Notes: generated from the letters alone by a model not told the origin. Shown: positions 7,549-17,449, numbered from the stretch's first letter. The stretch: 64,000 bases of DNA from an uncultured Alphaproteobacteria bacterium (GCA_902527545.1 CABZPR010000006.1:1-64000); one strand, 5' to 3'. Program-made: numbers and translations.

Positions 7549-7887
7549 ATGAAAGTATACTTTAATGGTTCATGTAATATTTGTAATGCAGAGATAAGTC
7601 ACTATAAAAAGAAAACCTGTAATATAAACTATGTTGATATTTCAAAAAATAAAGATGAGCACATAAATCATCTCTCCAAAAAAGATTTATTTAGAAGAAT
7701 GCATGTATATCATGATGGAAAAATTTTTTCTGGATCAGAGTCCTTTTTAGTTTTATGGGACACAATTCCAAGATGGCAATACCTATCTTTATTGTTGAAT
7801 CTACCATTATTTAGACAATTATGGAAAATTGCATACGAAGGGTTAGCCTTACTACTTTATTTGAAAAACAAAAATAAAATTGAGTAG
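7549..7887 (+). CDS. DCC-family (DUF393) thiol-disulfide oxidoreductase-like protein
   Basis: About 112 residues from ATG 7549. An earlier in-frame start at 7504 would lie within the GST gene and is not preferred. It begins KVYFNGSCNICNAEI, with a CxxC in the place of the family DxxCxxC motif, followed by GSESFLVLWDTIPRW and the LPLFRQLWKIAYEG end block typical of DUF393. The usual first aspartate is Asn here. The family is assumed to be thiol-redox active from the CxxC, without a firm reaction. It is the last gene of a three-gene run. Confidence 0.75.
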   Translation: MKVYFNGSCNICNAEISHYKKKTCNINYVDISKNKDEHINHLSKKDLFRRMHVYHDGKIFSGSESFLVLWDTIPRWQYLSLLLNLPLFRQLWKIAYEGLALLLYLKNKNKIE

Positions 7888-7920
7888 AACCATTCTTGAA
7901 GAAAACCACAAGAATGGTTC
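7887..7920 (-). terminator. perfect 12-bp hairpin between convergent genes
   Basis: GAACCATTCTTG (7887-7898) and CAAGAATGGTTC (7909-7920) form a perfect 12-bp stem with a 10-base loop. The left arm starts at the last base of the DCC-gene stop. Read on the minus strand it is followed by an imperfect T-rich run (within 7861-7885), so it best suits the end of the folC transcript. On the plus strand no T tract follows. The remaining 7921-8033 shows no gene. Confidence 0.6.
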
Positions 7921-8033
7921 TGGAGGATTAAGGTTAGTTATTAATTCCTACTTTTCTGAGAAAATTTAGATCAATCAATATGTCTTTATAAATGAGGATA
8001 TTTTTGCTATTTGGCACTATATAGGGAGAAAAA

Positions 8034-9281
8034 CTAATTTTTTAAACGATTTAATTTTATAACTTCACCAATAAAATATAATGATCCTCCAAAATAAATT
8101 GAGGTCTGATTTGATGAAAGTGTATTTATCATTTTAAATGAATTTGTTAAGGAATTTGCAAAATAGAGCTTAAGGTATTTGGGTAGTAGGTCCTCAGTAA
8201 TAGAGTTTTCCTCGTTCATTTTAACAACAATTACTGTATTAAAATGATTTGATAAGCTAGAAAGCATCTGAATATATTTTTTATTATTTAAAAAGGAGCA
8301 TATTATTATTTTCCTATTTTTTGGTAATGTTTTAAGTAATGCTTTCATGCCATCGATATTATGAAAGCCATCTAAATAAATATTTTTATATTTATTAATT
8401 TTTTTATTTAAAAGTCCACTCTTAATTTGTTGCAATCTCCCAGGCCACTCACAATTCATCATCGCTTTTTCTGTTTTTTCTATTACAAATTTTTCTTTTA
8501 ATATACTCCTCGCTAAATGTATTGCTAATCCAGCATTAATTAATTGATGTGATCCTTGTAAACTTAATTTCGATAAACTAATTTTTATATTATCAGATAA
8601 ATAGAATTTAGATTTTATTTTCCAATGAGTATTAAATAGATTTGCAGTTAATTTTCTCTTTTTTAATTGTGACTTAATAAATTTCATAACATTTGTTTTC
8701 TGTCGATTAATAAAAATAGTACTTTTTGAATTTAATATTCCTAATTTTTCAAAAGCAATTTGATACAACGAATTTCCTAAATAATCTTGATGATCTAAAG
8801 AAATTGGAGTAATAGCTGCATACTTTGATTTTTTTAAAATATTCGTAGCATCAAATCTTCCCCCAAGCCCAACTTCTAATATTAGATAGTCAGCTTTATG
8901 ATCTTGAAAAGCTTTAAACGCCGCCGCAGTAGTAATTTCAAAAAATGTTATCAAATTTCCCTCATTTTTATCTTCGCAAAACTTTAAATATTTTAATAAT
9001 TTTCGATTTGAAATTTCTTTAGACCTTAATTGAATTCTTTCATTAAATTTTACTAGGTGTGGCGTGGAGTATACGTGTGTTGAATAATCATGATGATTGA
9101 GAATTGATTTCAAAATAGCTGCTGTTGAGCCTTTACCATTAGTACCAGCTATATGAATGACTTTGGGCAGTAAATTTTCATCAAAATTTATTTTCTTTAA
9201 AAGTTTTTTAATTCTCCCTAAAGATAAATCTGAAAATTTTGGATGTAGATTTAAAAGCCTCTGAAAAATGGGATCTTTCAA
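8034..9281 (-). CDS. folC: folylpolyglutamate/dihydrofolate synthase
   Basis: 415 residues of the Mur-ligase family. The P-loop HIAGTNGKGSTAA is near residue 45, FFEITTAAAF and LEVGLGGRFDATN follow, then ITPISLDHQDYLGN with the metal-binding histidine, and a C-terminal domain containing YLDGFHNIDGM. It attaches glutamate to folates and usually also makes dihydrofolate from dihydropteroate. It is the last gene of the trp-accD run, four bases after accD, a standard alphaproteobacterial order. A few C-terminal blocks are weak but length is normal. Confidence 0.93.
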   Translation of the reverse strand: MKDPIFQRLLNLHPKFSDLSLGRIKKLLKKINFDENLLPKVIHIAGTNGKGSTAAILKSILNHHDYSTHVYSTPHLVKFNERIQLRSKEISNRKLLKYLKFCEDKNEGNLITFFEITTAAAFKAFQDHKADYLILEVGLGGRFDATNILKKSKYAAITPISLDHQDYLGNSLYQIAFEKLGILNSKSTIFINRQKTNVMKFIKSQLKKRKLTANLFNTHWKIKSKFYLSDNIKISLSKLSLQGSHQLINAGLAIHLARSILKEKFVIEKTEKAMMNCEWPGRLQQIKSGLLNKKINKYKNIYLDGFHNIDGMKALLKTLPKNRKIIICSFLNNKKYIQMLSSLSNHFNTVIVVKMNEENSITEDLLPKYLKLYFANSLTNSFKMINTLSSNQTSIYFGGSLYFIGEVIKLNRLKN

Positions 9282-9285
9282 GAAT

Positions 9286-10131
9286 TTATTTTTTTACGAA
9301 TGATAAAACTTTTGAAAGTGTTTGACTTAATTCTTTACGATGGACAACCATATCAACCATTCCGTGTTCAAGAAGATATTCGGCAGTTTGAAAATCCTCT
9401 GGTAATTGTTCCTTAATTGTCTCCTCAATAACTCTTTTCCCAGCAAAACCAATCATGCTTCCTTTTTCAGCAATAATAATATCTCCCAACATAGCAAACG
9501 AAGCACTTACACCTCCAGTAGTAGGATGAGTGAGTACACTAATGTATGGAATTTTATGTTGATCTAGCATATTCACAGCCGCAACTGTTTTTGGCATCTG
9601 CATTAAACTGACAATTCCCTCTTGCATCCTTGCACCTCCTGAGGAAGCAACAGATATAAATGGACAATTCAAATCAACAGCGTTTTGAGAACCAATTTTA
9701 AATGCTTCACCAACAAATTGACCCATTGAACCACCCATAAAATTAAAATCTAAAATAAAAACTACAACTTTTGTGCTTCCAATTTCACCTTTGGCTAAAA
9801 TAGCGGCATCTTTTTGATCAGTTTTCTTTTGTGCAGCTTTCATCCTGTCTGAGTATTTTTTAATATCTTTAAATTTTAGAGGATCATTATTTTCAAAAGG
9901 TACTTCGATTAATTCATAATTTTCGTTATCAAATAAGTTTTTTAATCTACTATTTACATCCATACCCATATGAAAGTCACAATATGAACAAACATTAAGA
10001 TTTTCTTTTAAATCACTCACATACAAGGTTCTTTCCCCACATCCACACTTAGTCCATAAATTAGATGGAGGATCTTTTCGATTAACAAGGGAGTTTAATT
10101 TAGGTTTTACATAATCTGTGAGCCAGTTCAT
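9286..10131 (-). CDS. accD: acetyl-CoA carboxylase carboxyltransferase subunit beta
   Basis: 281 residues. Downstream of a zinc-ribbon region the carboxyltransferase core shows MGGSMGQFVGE, SGGARMQEG, LTHPTTGGVSASFAMLGD and GFAGKRVIEET. Together with AccA it transfers the carboxyl group from biotin to acetyl-CoA for fatty-acid synthesis. The zinc ribbon is irregular: the first pair reads CGC (one residue between cysteines) where two are usual, while the second pair CSYC is normal. Gaps of two and four bases to trpA and folC indicate one operon. accA is not in the window. Confidence 0.95.
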   Translation of the reverse strand: MNWLTDYVKPKLNSLVNRKDPPSNLWTKCGCGERTLYVSDLKENLNVCSYCDFHMGMDVNSRLKNLFDNENYELIEVPFENNDPLKFKDIKKYSDRMKAAQKKTDQKDAAILAKGEIGSTKVVVFILDFNFMGGSMGQFVGEAFKIGSQNAVDLNCPFISVASSGGARMQEGIVSLMQMPKTVAAVNMLDQHKIPYISVLTHPTTGGVSASFAMLGDIIIAEKGSMIGFAGKRVIEETIKEQLPEDFQTAEYLLEHGMVDMVVHRKELSQTLSKVLSFVKK

Positions 10132-10132
10132 T

Positions 10133-10909
10133 TTAGACCTTAACCTCTATAATAAATTTTTTAAGGTTTTTCAGATATCTATTAAAATCCATTTTTAAAT
10201 CAAAGTATTTTTGAATAAGAGCTGAGCCAATTATAACACCATCTGCTTTAGTTTTCTTTGTTATATTTATTACATCTTTTCTAGACTTGATTCCAAATCC
10301 AACTAAAACGGGAACTGAACATATTTTTTTAATTGATTTAACATTTTTATTTATTTCTTTGTAATCTAATCTATTCGAACCTGTAATTCCTGTTGCTGAT
10401 ATATAATAAATAAATCCTTTTGAGTCTTTTAAAAGTTTTTGAGATCTTTTCTTATCTGTCATCGGAGAGATTAACTTGATCAAATGTATGTTATTTTTAG
10501 ACAATGACTTTTTGATTTCACCTTCTTCTTCAAAAGGTAAATCAACAATTATTATACCATCGACAATACTTTTAATATTTTTGATAAATTTATTTAATCC
10601 AAATTTACGAACAGTATTTAAATAACACATGATAACAAATGAAGTATTATTTTTAGATTTACTCAAATATTTTATTAAATCTAGTGATTGTTGCGTTGAT
10701 AATTTTGATCTTAGTGCAAGTTTATTTGCCTCTTGGATAATAGGGCCATCTGCCATCGGATCAGAAAAGGGAAGGCCAAACTCAATAATATCTGGTTGAT
10801 GAGATAACATTTCATTAAATATCTTTTTACTTTGATTTAGTGTAGGAAATCCACATGTCATAAATAATGAGAGTATTTTTTTCTTAGGAAGCGAGTCTAG
10901 ATTATTCAT
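10133..10909 (-). CDS. trpA: tryptophan synthase alpha chain
   Basis: About 258 residues from ATG 10907-10909. A longer frame to 10966 would run inside trpB and is not needed. The catalytic glutamate is in [10 protein letters not shown] and the aspartate in MADGP, both intact. Later blocks are [10 protein letters not shown], the loop YISATGITG and VLVGFGIKS. It cleaves indole-glycerol phosphate to indole, which is channelled to TrpB. The start and the trpB stop overlap as ATGAATAA, predicting coupling. The N terminus is a few residues shorter than in E. coli, and a second ATG two codons upstream (10915) is possible. Confidence 0.93.
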   Translation of the reverse strand: MNNLDSLPKKKILSLFMTCGFPTLNQSKKIFNEMLSHQPDIIEFGLPFSDPMADGPIIQEANKLALRSKLSTQQSLDLIKYLSKSKNNTSFVIMCYLNTVRKFGLNKFIKNIKSIVDGIIIVDLPFEEEGEIKKSLSKNNIHLIKLISPMTDKKRSQKLLKDSKGFIYYISATGITGSNRLDYKEINKNVKSIKKICSVPVLVGFGIKSRKDVINITKKTKADGVIIGSALIQKYFDLKMDFNRYLKNLKKFIIEVKV

Positions 10910-12107
10910 CTGCATCAAATCCAATTGCTTTAGCTGCAGTAAATAAATCTTTATCGCCTCGACCACACATATTTAAAATTACTACTTTATTTTTATGTTT
11001 ATTTTTAAATGCTTTAATTAAGTAGGCCAGTGCATGAGAAGGCTCTAGTGCAGGAATAATTCCCTCAAGTTTTGAACATGTTTGAAATGCTTTAAGTGCT
11101 TCTTTATCAGTTACACCAAAGTACTTAACTCTTTTAATATCTTTTAGGTAGGAGTGTTCGGGTCCTACACCAGGATAATCGAGGCCGGCAGAAATTGAAT
11201 GAGCCTCTTTTATTTGCCCATCATTATCTTGTAAGACATAACTATAACTACCATGTAAAATACCGGGAGTTCCAGATGTCATTGTAGCAGCTGTTTCTTC
11301 TGTTTTAGCGCCTCTTCCAGCCGCTTCTACTCCAATAATCTTTACATTTTTATCATTCAAAAAAGGATAAAATAAACCCATGGCATTTGATCCGCCCCCA
11401 ACGCAAGCTATCAAATAATCTGGTAGTTTTTTCTCTACTTTTAATATTTGTTCTCTCGCTTCTTTTCCAATTACTGATTGAAAATCTCTTACCATTTTTG
11501 GGTAGGGGTGAGGACCTGCGGTAGAACCGATAATATAAAAAGTATCTCTGACGTTTTTAATCCAATCTCTTAAAGCTTCATTCATAGCATCTTTTAGAGA
11601 TTTACTGCCAGACTCAACAGGAATAATGGTTGCTCCTAGAAGCTTCATTCTAAAAACATTAGGTTTTTGTCTTTCGATATCTTTAGACCCCATGTAAATA
11701 TAACAAGGAAGACCAAAAAGAGCACAAACAGTAGCTGTTGCAACTCCATGTTGTCCAGCACCAGTTTCAGCAATTATTCTTGTTTTGCCCATTTTTTTTG
11801 CAAGGAGTATTTGTCCTAAGCAATTATTAATTTTATGGGCTCCTGTATGATTTAGTTCATCTCTTTTTAAATATACTTTTGGTCCATTAATATATTTAGA
11901 CAAATTTTTAGCGTGATGCAGAGAGGATGGCCTACCTACATAGTTTTTAAAAAGATCATTTAATTCTATTTTAAATTTTTTATCCTTTTGAATTTTTTTG
12001 TAAGATTTATCTAAATTTAATAATAGGGGCATTAATGTCTCTGAAACGTACATTCCACCAAACTCACCAAATCTTCCAACTGTGCTAGGTTGTTTATATG
12101 TTTTCAT
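10902..12107 (-). CDS. trpB: tryptophan synthase beta chain
   Basis: 401 residues, full length. PLP lysine is in [12 protein letters not shown], followed by [24 protein letters not shown] for phosphate binding, and a C-terminal NMCGRGDKD. It condenses indole with serine to give tryptophan. The ATG shares a base with the trpF stop. It is flanked by trpF and trpA in the usual trpFBA order. Confidence 0.97.
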   Translation of the reverse strand: MKTYKQPSTVGRFGEFGGMYVSETLMPLLLNLDKSYKKIQKDKKFKIELNDLFKNYVGRPSSLHHAKNLSKYINGPKVYLKRDELNHTGAHKINNCLGQILLAKKMGKTRIIAETGAGQHGVATATVCALFGLPCYIYMGSKDIERQKPNVFRMKLLGATIIPVESGSKSLKDAMNEALRDWIKNVRDTFYIIGSTAGPHPYPKMVRDFQSVIGKEAREQILKVEKKLPDYLIACVGGGSNAMGLFYPFLNDKNVKIIGVEAAGRGAKTEETAATMTSGTPGILHGSYSYVLQDNDGQIKEAHSISAGLDYPGVGPEHSYLKDIKRVKYFGVTDKEALKAFQTCSKLEGIIPALEPSHALAYLIKAFKNKHKNKVVILNMCGRGDKDLFTAAKAIGFDADE

Positions 12108-12733
12108 TAATTATAAATTGACGAAATAATACCATCTATCAAAGTGAGACTTTTTTCACCAGGTTTTTCCTCTACACCTGAATTTATATCAACAAAATTC
12201 GCACCTGTTAAGTTAATTGCCTTTTTGATATTAGTGACATTTAGACCTCCTGATAAAATATAAGGGAGTTTTTTAATATTTTTAAAATTAGACCAATCCC
12301 AAGTTTTATTGTTTCCTCCAGGCATCTGATTTGAAGAAGGTTTCGCTTCGATAAGGAACTGGTCTACGTCAGTTAACTCAGTTGTTTTAAAATCATCTGG
12401 AGATATTGATTTATAAATCTTTTTTTTAAAATTACTTTTAACTTCGCTTACAAATTTTTGATCTTCATTCCCATGAAGTTGAATTGTATCAAAATCAAAA
12501 ACTTCTAATTTATTTTTGATTTCATCAATTGATGGATTAACAAAAACACCCACAAATTTATCTTTATGCGATTTGAAATATTGGTTAACAATAGTTAGAG
12601 TGTCGATATCTATAAACCTTGGACTCTTTTCATAAAAAATTAATCCTTGATAAGAAATATTTAAATCAAGACAATGATTAATAATGGCTGGATTATTTTG
12701 TCCACAAATTTTTATTTTTATGTTGTTCTCCAT
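12107..12733 (-). CDS. trpF: phosphoribosylanthranilate isomerase
   Basis: 208 residues with the N-terminal KIKICG block carrying the catalytic cysteine, [24 protein letters not shown] (catalytic Asp region) and a C-terminal LSGGLN and [14 protein letters not shown] phosphate-binding loop. It isomerises phosphoribosylanthranilate in tryptophan synthesis. The gene starts inside the end of pyrF (41-base overlap). Residue pattern and length are normal. Confidence 0.93.
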   Translation of the reverse strand: MENNIKIKICGQNNPAIINHCLDLNISYQGLIFYEKSPRFIDIDTLTIVNQYFKSHKDKFVGVFVNPSIDEIKNKLEVFDFDTIQLHGNEDQKFVSEVKSNFKKKIYKSISPDDFKTTELTDVDQFLIEAKPSSNQMPGGNNKTWDWSNFKNIKKLPYILSGGLNVTNIKKAINLTGANFVDINSGVEEKPGEKSLTLIDGIISSIYN

Positions 12734-13400
12734 ATTTTCTTAATAAATCTATAGGTTTCTTGCTTTCTATCAACTCTCTACCAATTACAACAAAACTGGC
12801 ACCATCTTGTAAAGCATTATGAACAAAAGCAACTCTTTTTTGATCATCATTTCTAGCAAACATTTTAACACCAGGTGTTATTTTAATTAATTTATTAAAT
12901 TTTTCTAAAACTTTAAGGTCATTGCCTGAACAAATAAGGCCATGAATGTTTACATTAGTTGCTATTTCAGTAAATCTTTTTACAAGTTTTTTTGTATTTT
13001 TCTCTTTATATATTTTTTCGCTATCTTTTCCATCTAAACTCGTCAATAGGGTTACCCCTAAGATTTTGGTTTTAAGTTTATTTTTTTTTATAGAATTTAA
13101 TGCAGCTCTAATCATTTCTTTGCCTCCCGATAAATGCAATGTAAGAAAATCGGGATTTATGTTTGATAAAGAGTCTATCGCACTGCTAACTGTGTTCGGT
13201 ATATCATGAAGTTTTAAATCAAGAAATAATTTACATCTCGACTTTTTTATTTCTGATATAAGTTCTTTTGAACGATTATTATAAAAAGATCTATACCCTA
13301 CTTTAAAACCATAAACATGGCGGTATAATTTTTTAACAATATTTATATTTTGAGTATTTGATTTTAGGTCTAGGGCTATAAAAGATTTAAGTTTTTTCAT
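12693..13400 (-). CDS. pyrF: orotidine 5'-phosphate decarboxylase
   Basis: 235 residues. The catalytic DLKLHDIPNTV (lysine and aspartates) is present, with IALDLKS at the N terminus, GFKVGYRSF, LTLHLSGG, CSGND and the C-terminal VVIGRELIE phosphate loop. It makes UMP from OMP. It overlaps the ihfB stop by 14 bases and trpF by 41, so it belongs to the same operon. rpsA-ihfB-pyrF-trpF is a familiar order in this class of bacteria. Confidence 0.93.
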   Translation of the reverse strand: MKKLKSFIALDLKSNTQNINIVKKLYRHVYGFKVGYRSFYNNRSKELISEIKKSRCKLFLDLKLHDIPNTVSSAIDSLSNINPDFLTLHLSGGKEMIRAALNSIKKNKLKTKILGVTLLTSLDGKDSEKIYKEKNTKKLVKRFTEIATNVNIHGLICSGNDLKVLEKFNKLIKITPGVKMFARNDDQKRVAFVHNALQDGASFVVIGRELIESKKPIDLLRKYGEQHKNKNLWTK

Positions 13401-13692
13401 TTAACTTTTTATTTATATTTTCGCTAGCTTTGAATGTAACCTTCCATTTAGGGGGAATATATATTTTTTTCTTATTTCTAGGATCAGTACCATATCTTGG
13501 TTTCATAAATTTAGATTTAAATACACCAAAATTTCTTAGTTCAATAGAAATGTGATCAGAAATATTTTTTTCTAAAATATCAAAAAACTTATTATATATA
13601 GCTTCGTTTATTTGAGATGTTAAATCAGTTTGTGATTGCAAATAAGCCTTTAGAATATCAGACTTATTCTTCTTTGGAGTCCTTATCCTCAT
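13387..13692 (-). CDS. ihfB: integration host factor beta / HU-family DNA-binding protein
   Basis: About 101 residues from ATG 13690-13692. An earlier ATG at 13707 extends further into rpsA. The HU/IHF fold shows KSDILKAYL, the ISIELRNFGVFKSK turn, and the DNA-intercalating arm with RYGTDPRNKKKIYIPP, whose proline is the kinking residue. The position directly behind rpsA is the usual place of ihfB. The chosen ATG overlaps the rpsA stop by 29 bases. Which partner it uses (IhfA or itself) cannot be told here. Confidence 0.85.
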   Translation of the reverse strand: MRIRTPKKNKSDILKAYLQSQTDLTSQINEAIYNKFFDILEKNISDHISIELRNFGVFKSKFMKPRYGTDPRNKKKIYIPPKWKVTFKASENINKKLNEKT

Positions 13693-15361
13693 CCAAAGCC
13701 TTACCAAGAATATCTCCTAAAACTGAACCTGAAGTTTTAGATCCATATTTTTCTAACAAACTTTGTTCCTCATCTATTTCTAATTGCCTTATTGAGAGAG
13801 CAAACTTTCGATTAGTTAGATCTATGGAGCTAATTTTAGCATCTATTTTTTGTCCTTCATTATACCTAGATATATTTTGTTCCTCTTTATTTTTTGAGAG
13901 TTCTTTTCTCCTTATAGTTGTTACTATAAAATTATCGACCTCAACATCGATACCGTTATTGTTAATTTTTGTTATTGTGGCTGACACTATATCTCCTTTT
14001 GATTTATTTTTGAAAAATTCATGAAATGGATCTGCTGACAGTTGTTTTATACCAAAACTAATTTTTTCTTTCTCAGGGTCAATTTCTAAGATCTTAACCT
14101 GAATACTTTGCCCTTTTTGATATTTTTTTAATGATCTATCGCCATTAGAGTCAGTCCATGACAAATCATTTTTATGTATTAACCCGTCAATGTTTTCATT
14201 TAGTTTTGCAAATATACCAAATTCAGTAATATTCTTCACTTCAGTATCGATGATTTGATCATTTTTGTATTCATTTAGAATATTCTCCCATGGGTTTGGC
14301 TCAGTTTGTTTAATTCCAAGACTTATTCGTTTCTTATCTTTGTCAATTTCTAAAATTTTAACTCGTATATTAAATCCAACTTCAAGTATCTTGTTAGGAT
14401 GGATATTCTTTTTAGTCCAACTTATATCATTAGAGTGAACTAAGCCTTCCAAATCTTTATCTGTAAGTTGGACAAATGCACCATAATCAGTTATGTGAGT
14501 AATTTTTCCATCATAAATTTCATTTAAAATAATTTTATCTTCTATTTTTTCCCATGGATCATCTTTCAATTGTTTATAACCTAAACTAATTTTATCTGAG
14601 TCATCTGAAACTTTTAAAATTTTAAACTCGTATTTCTTTCCAATCTCTAAAACATCAGATGGATGGCCAATCCTACTCCATGAAATATCACTTAAATGAA
14701 CTAAACCATCAATACCTCCTAAGTCAACGAAAGCACCATAATCTGTAAATGTTTTTACTCTACCCATCACAACAGAGTTACTTTGAGATTTTTCTAAAAT
14801 TTTATTTTTGATCTCTTTTTGTTTTTCTTCGAGAATAGCTTTTCTAGAAACAACAATGTTACCTTTAGAATAGTCCATTTTGAGAATTTCAAAAGTTTCC
14901 TCTGTCTTAATCAAATGACTTACGTCTCTAACTGGTCGAACATCAATTTGACTTAAAGGTAAAAATGCATTTGTGCCCATAATTTTTACATAAAGGCCAG
15001 CCTTTGCTTTTCCTACTATAAAACCTTTTACTCTTTCTTTGTTGTCGTAAACTTTTTGAAGTTTTTCCCAAGACTTCATTTTAATTGCTTTTTCGTGGGA
15101 GACTTTAATATTACCTTCTCTATCTTCTAATTTTTCAACAAAAACCTCAATTACTTGTCCAGTTTTTAAATCATCTGAAGACCCAGTATTAAGAAATTCT
15201 TCTTTTGGGATTTGACCTTCACTTTTATATCCAATATCAACAGTTATATGTTGCTCACTTATCTTTAATATTGTTCCTGAAATTATTTTATTGGCGGCGA
15301 TATTATTTTTAGTTTCGAATTGTTTATCTAGCAATTTGCTGTATTCGTCGTTAGATATCAT
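13664..15361 (-). CDS. rpsA: 30S ribosomal protein S1
   Basis: 565 residues with six S1 (OB-fold) repeats beginning near residues 28, 110, 198, 283, 369 and 455. The middle repeats are the clearest (DYGAFVDLGGIDGLVHLSDISW, shortened motif DYGAF and GLVH). S1 recruits mRNAs with weak or absent Shine-Dalgarno sequences. This matters here because many genes in the window lack one. A 68-base gap separates it from aroA; the cmk gene that often sits there is missing. An AAGG stretch precedes the start by about 14 bases. Confidence 0.95.
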   Translation of the reverse strand: MISNDEYSKLLDKQFETKNNIAANKIISGTILKISEQHITVDIGYKSEGQIPKEEFLNTGSSDDLKTGQVIEVFVEKLEDREGNIKVSHEKAIKMKSWEKLQKVYDNKERVKGFIVGKAKAGLYVKIMGTNAFLPLSQIDVRPVRDVSHLIKTEETFEILKMDYSKGNIVVSRKAILEEKQKEIKNKILEKSQSNSVVMGRVKTFTDYGAFVDLGGIDGLVHLSDISWSRIGHPSDVLEIGKKYEFKILKVSDDSDKISLGYKQLKDDPWEKIEDKIILNEIYDGKITHITDYGAFVQLTDKDLEGLVHSNDISWTKKNIHPNKILEVGFNIRVKILEIDKDKKRISLGIKQTEPNPWENILNEYKNDQIIDTEVKNITEFGIFAKLNENIDGLIHKNDLSWTDSNGDRSLKKYQKGQSIQVKILEIDPEKEKISFGIKQLSADPFHEFFKNKSKGDIVSATITKINNNGIDVEVDNFIVTTIRRKELSKNKEEQNISRYNEGQKIDAKISSIDLTNRKFALSIRQLEIDEEQSLLEKYGSKTSGSVLGDILGKALDEDKDSKEE

Positions 15362-15429
15362 ATTTCATAATTTACCTTTCGGATTAAATTACGTTCTTTT
15401 AAAGTTTTATTGATGATTTTCAAGAAAAA

Positions 15430-16728
15430 TTAATAAGTTAATTTTGATATATGTCTAAAAAACGTTGGATAGCTTGTATTTACACATGTTTTGTCTAGTA
15501 CAATATTATTTTTTTTACATATTAAATTAGCAATAAAAAACGACATTAAAATTCTATGATCATTTTGATGGTTAATAATTGCACCACCCTTTTTTAGTTT
15601 TTGATTACCATAAATATATAAATCATATTTTTTAATCTCAGACTTTACACCAATTTTCCTTAAATTATGGTTAATTAATAACAACCTATTACTTTCCTTT
15701 ACTGTCAATTCTTTTAAACCTTTGAAAATAGTCAAACCAGTAGCAAAAGCTGCTGCTATAGATAAGATAGGTATCTCATCTACTTGTAATGGAACATCTT
15801 TGGACTCTAAAATTATTGGATTTAAATTTTTTTTTTGTTCAATTTTTAGATCTGCAATTAATTCATTATGAATTTTTCTTTTATTTATAACTCTAATATT
15901 TCCACCCATAATCTTTAAGGTTTTGATGAAACCAATTCTTGTTTTGTTAATAAGAATATTTTTAACAGTTAATTTTGAACCTACTTTTAAACAAGCAGCA
16001 GTAATTAAAAACGCAGCAGAAGATGGATCACCTGGAACATTGTAATTAATATTTTTAAGTTCTTTATTATTTCTCATTTCAATGAATCTATGCGATTTAT
16101 TTTCTTTGACTTTGATATTATATCCCATCGATTTAAGCATATTTTCAGTGTGATCTCTTGTTGTTTTAAATTCTTTAATTTTGACTGTTCCATTTGTATT
16201 AAGTGCAGAAAGCATGATTGCACTTTTAATTTGAGCAGAGGGAATAGTTATATTATAGGATAATGGAATACCATTGCCTGTACCTTTTATATCTATAGGA
16301 GGGTAAGTTCCTTTTCTTAATTTTATTTTTGCTCCAATTCTAGATAAATGTTGTGTAACTCTTTTCATTGGTCTTTTACTAAGAGATTTATCTCCAAATA
16401 AATTTGCTTTTATATTGTTTGAAGAAATCAATCCAGTAATCAATCTAATTCCAGTTCCAGAATTTCCAAAATCTAGACTTCTTTTTGGTTGAAATAAACT
16501 TCCAGGAGGTACACCAAAAACATAATATTTTTCTTTCTTTTTTTTGATTTTCGAACCCAATTGGCGCATAGCCTTCAAAGTATTAATAACATCTTCGCCT
16601 TCTAATAAATTTGTAATTTTAGATTTACCAACTGTTTGACCTGTCATAATTAAGATTCTATGACTTATAGATTTGTCACCAGGCGGTAGATAAATACCTT
16701 TAATAATAGAATTTTTATTAAATGGCAT
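15430..16728 (-). CDS. aroA: 3-phosphoshikimate 1-carboxyvinyltransferase (EPSP synthase)
   Basis: 432 residues. Signature blocks are LPPGDKSISHR at the N terminus (PEP/shikimate phosphate binding), LDFGNSGTGIRL, GDKSLSKRPM, IPSAQIKSAIMLSAL, DPSSAAFLI, DEIPILSIAAA and KESNRLL. It forms EPSP from shikimate 3-phosphate in aromatic amino-acid synthesis, feeding chorismate for the trp genes in the same run. The gap to lptB is four bases, so the lpt genes and aroA appear to share a transcript. Confidence 0.96.
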   Translation of the reverse strand: MPFNKNSIIKGIYLPPGDKSISHRILIMTGQTVGKSKITNLLEGEDVINTLKAMRQLGSKIKKKKEKYYVFGVPPGSLFQPKRSLDFGNSGTGIRLITGLISSNNIKANLFGDKSLSKRPMKRVTQHLSRIGAKIKLRKGTYPPIDIKGTGNGIPLSYNITIPSAQIKSAIMLSALNTNGTVKIKEFKTTRDHTENMLKSMGYNIKVKENKSHRFIEMRNNKELKNINYNVPGDPSSAAFLITAACLKVGSKLTVKNILINKTRIGFIKTLKIMGGNIRVINKRKIHNELIADLKIEQKKNLNPIILESKDVPLQVDEIPILSIAAAFATGLTIFKGLKELTVKESNRLLLINHNLRKIGVKSEIKKYDLYIYGNQKLKKGGAIINHQNDHRILMSFFIANLICKKNNIVLDKTCVNTSYPTFFRHISKLTY

Positions 16729-16732
16729 AAAA

Positions 16733-17449
16733 TTAATTATAATTTTTACCTAGATATATTTTCTTTACAAAATTATCAGAAGTAATTTCTTTTGGGCTAC
16801 CAGACTTTATAATCTCACCATTATAAATAATATAACCAAATTCAACAATGCTTAGTGCCTCTTTTACATTATGATCAGTAATAATAATTCCAATATTCAT
16901 TTTTTTGAGCAAAGATATAATTATTTTAACCTCTTCTATAGCAATAGGGTCAATTCCAGCAAAAGGCTCATCAAGCAAAATAAATTTAGGGTTACTAGCT
17001 AAAGCTCTGGCAATTTCAGTTCTTCTTCTCTCTCCACCCGATAATAATTTACCCTTTGTTTTTTGAAAGTTATCCAATGAAAATTGTTTAATTAATTTAT
17101 TTGTAATCTCTATAGAGTTAGCTTTGTTATGAAATAACTCAGCTATAGAGTAAATATTATCGAATACACTCATGTCCCTAAATATTGACGCCTCTTGAGG
17201 TAAATATGAAATTCCAAGTTTTGATCTAAAACTCAAACTTTTCTCAGTTAGGTTATAATGATCAAGATAAACTTTGCCATTATCTGGAGATAAAAATCCA
17301 GCTATGATATTAAAAAGAGTTGTTTTACCACTACCATTTGGTCCCAGAAGGCCATTTATTTTATTATTATTAAAACTAATATTAATTTTATTTAGAGCTA
17401 TTTTAGAATTAAAGTTTTTACTTACTTCTACTAACTTAATTGTTTGCAT
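16733..17449 (-). CDS. lptB: LPS export ABC transporter ATP-binding protein
   Basis: 238 residues: Walker A GPNGSGKTT, Q-loop LPQEASIFRDMSV typical of LptB rather than amino-acid ABC proteins, signature LSGGERRR, Walker B FILLDEPFAGIDP and H-loop TDHNV. It powers lipopolysaccharide extraction with LptF/LptG, which are not in the window. It overlaps the lptA end by 14 bases and lies in the typical kdsD-lptC-lptA-lptB order. Confidence 0.95.
   Translation of the reverse strand: MQTIKLVEVSKNFNSKIALNKINISFNNNKINGLLGPNGSGKTTLFNIIAGFLSPDNGKVYLDHYNLTEKSLSFRSKLGISYLPQEASIFRDMSVFDNIYSIAELFHNKANSIEITNKLIKQFSLDNFQKTKGKLLSGGERRRTEIARALASNPKFILLDEPFAGIDPIAIEEVKIIISLLKKMNIGIIITDHNVKEALSIVEFGYIIYNGEIIKSGSPKEITSDNFVKKIYLGKNYN

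Noticed and set aside
10910-10966. Upstream extension of trpA into trpB
   Set aside because: It would translate conserved trpB sequence out of frame. TrpA homology begins after ATG 10909 (or 10915).
12946-13209. Plus-strand open frame inside pyrF
   Set aside because: It lies opposite a full, conserved pyrF and consists of low-information hydrophobic residues.
13617-14024. Plus-strand open frame opposite the end of rpsA
   Set aside because: Shadow of a six-repeat S1 gene with clear conservation; serine-rich composition is typical of antisense frames.
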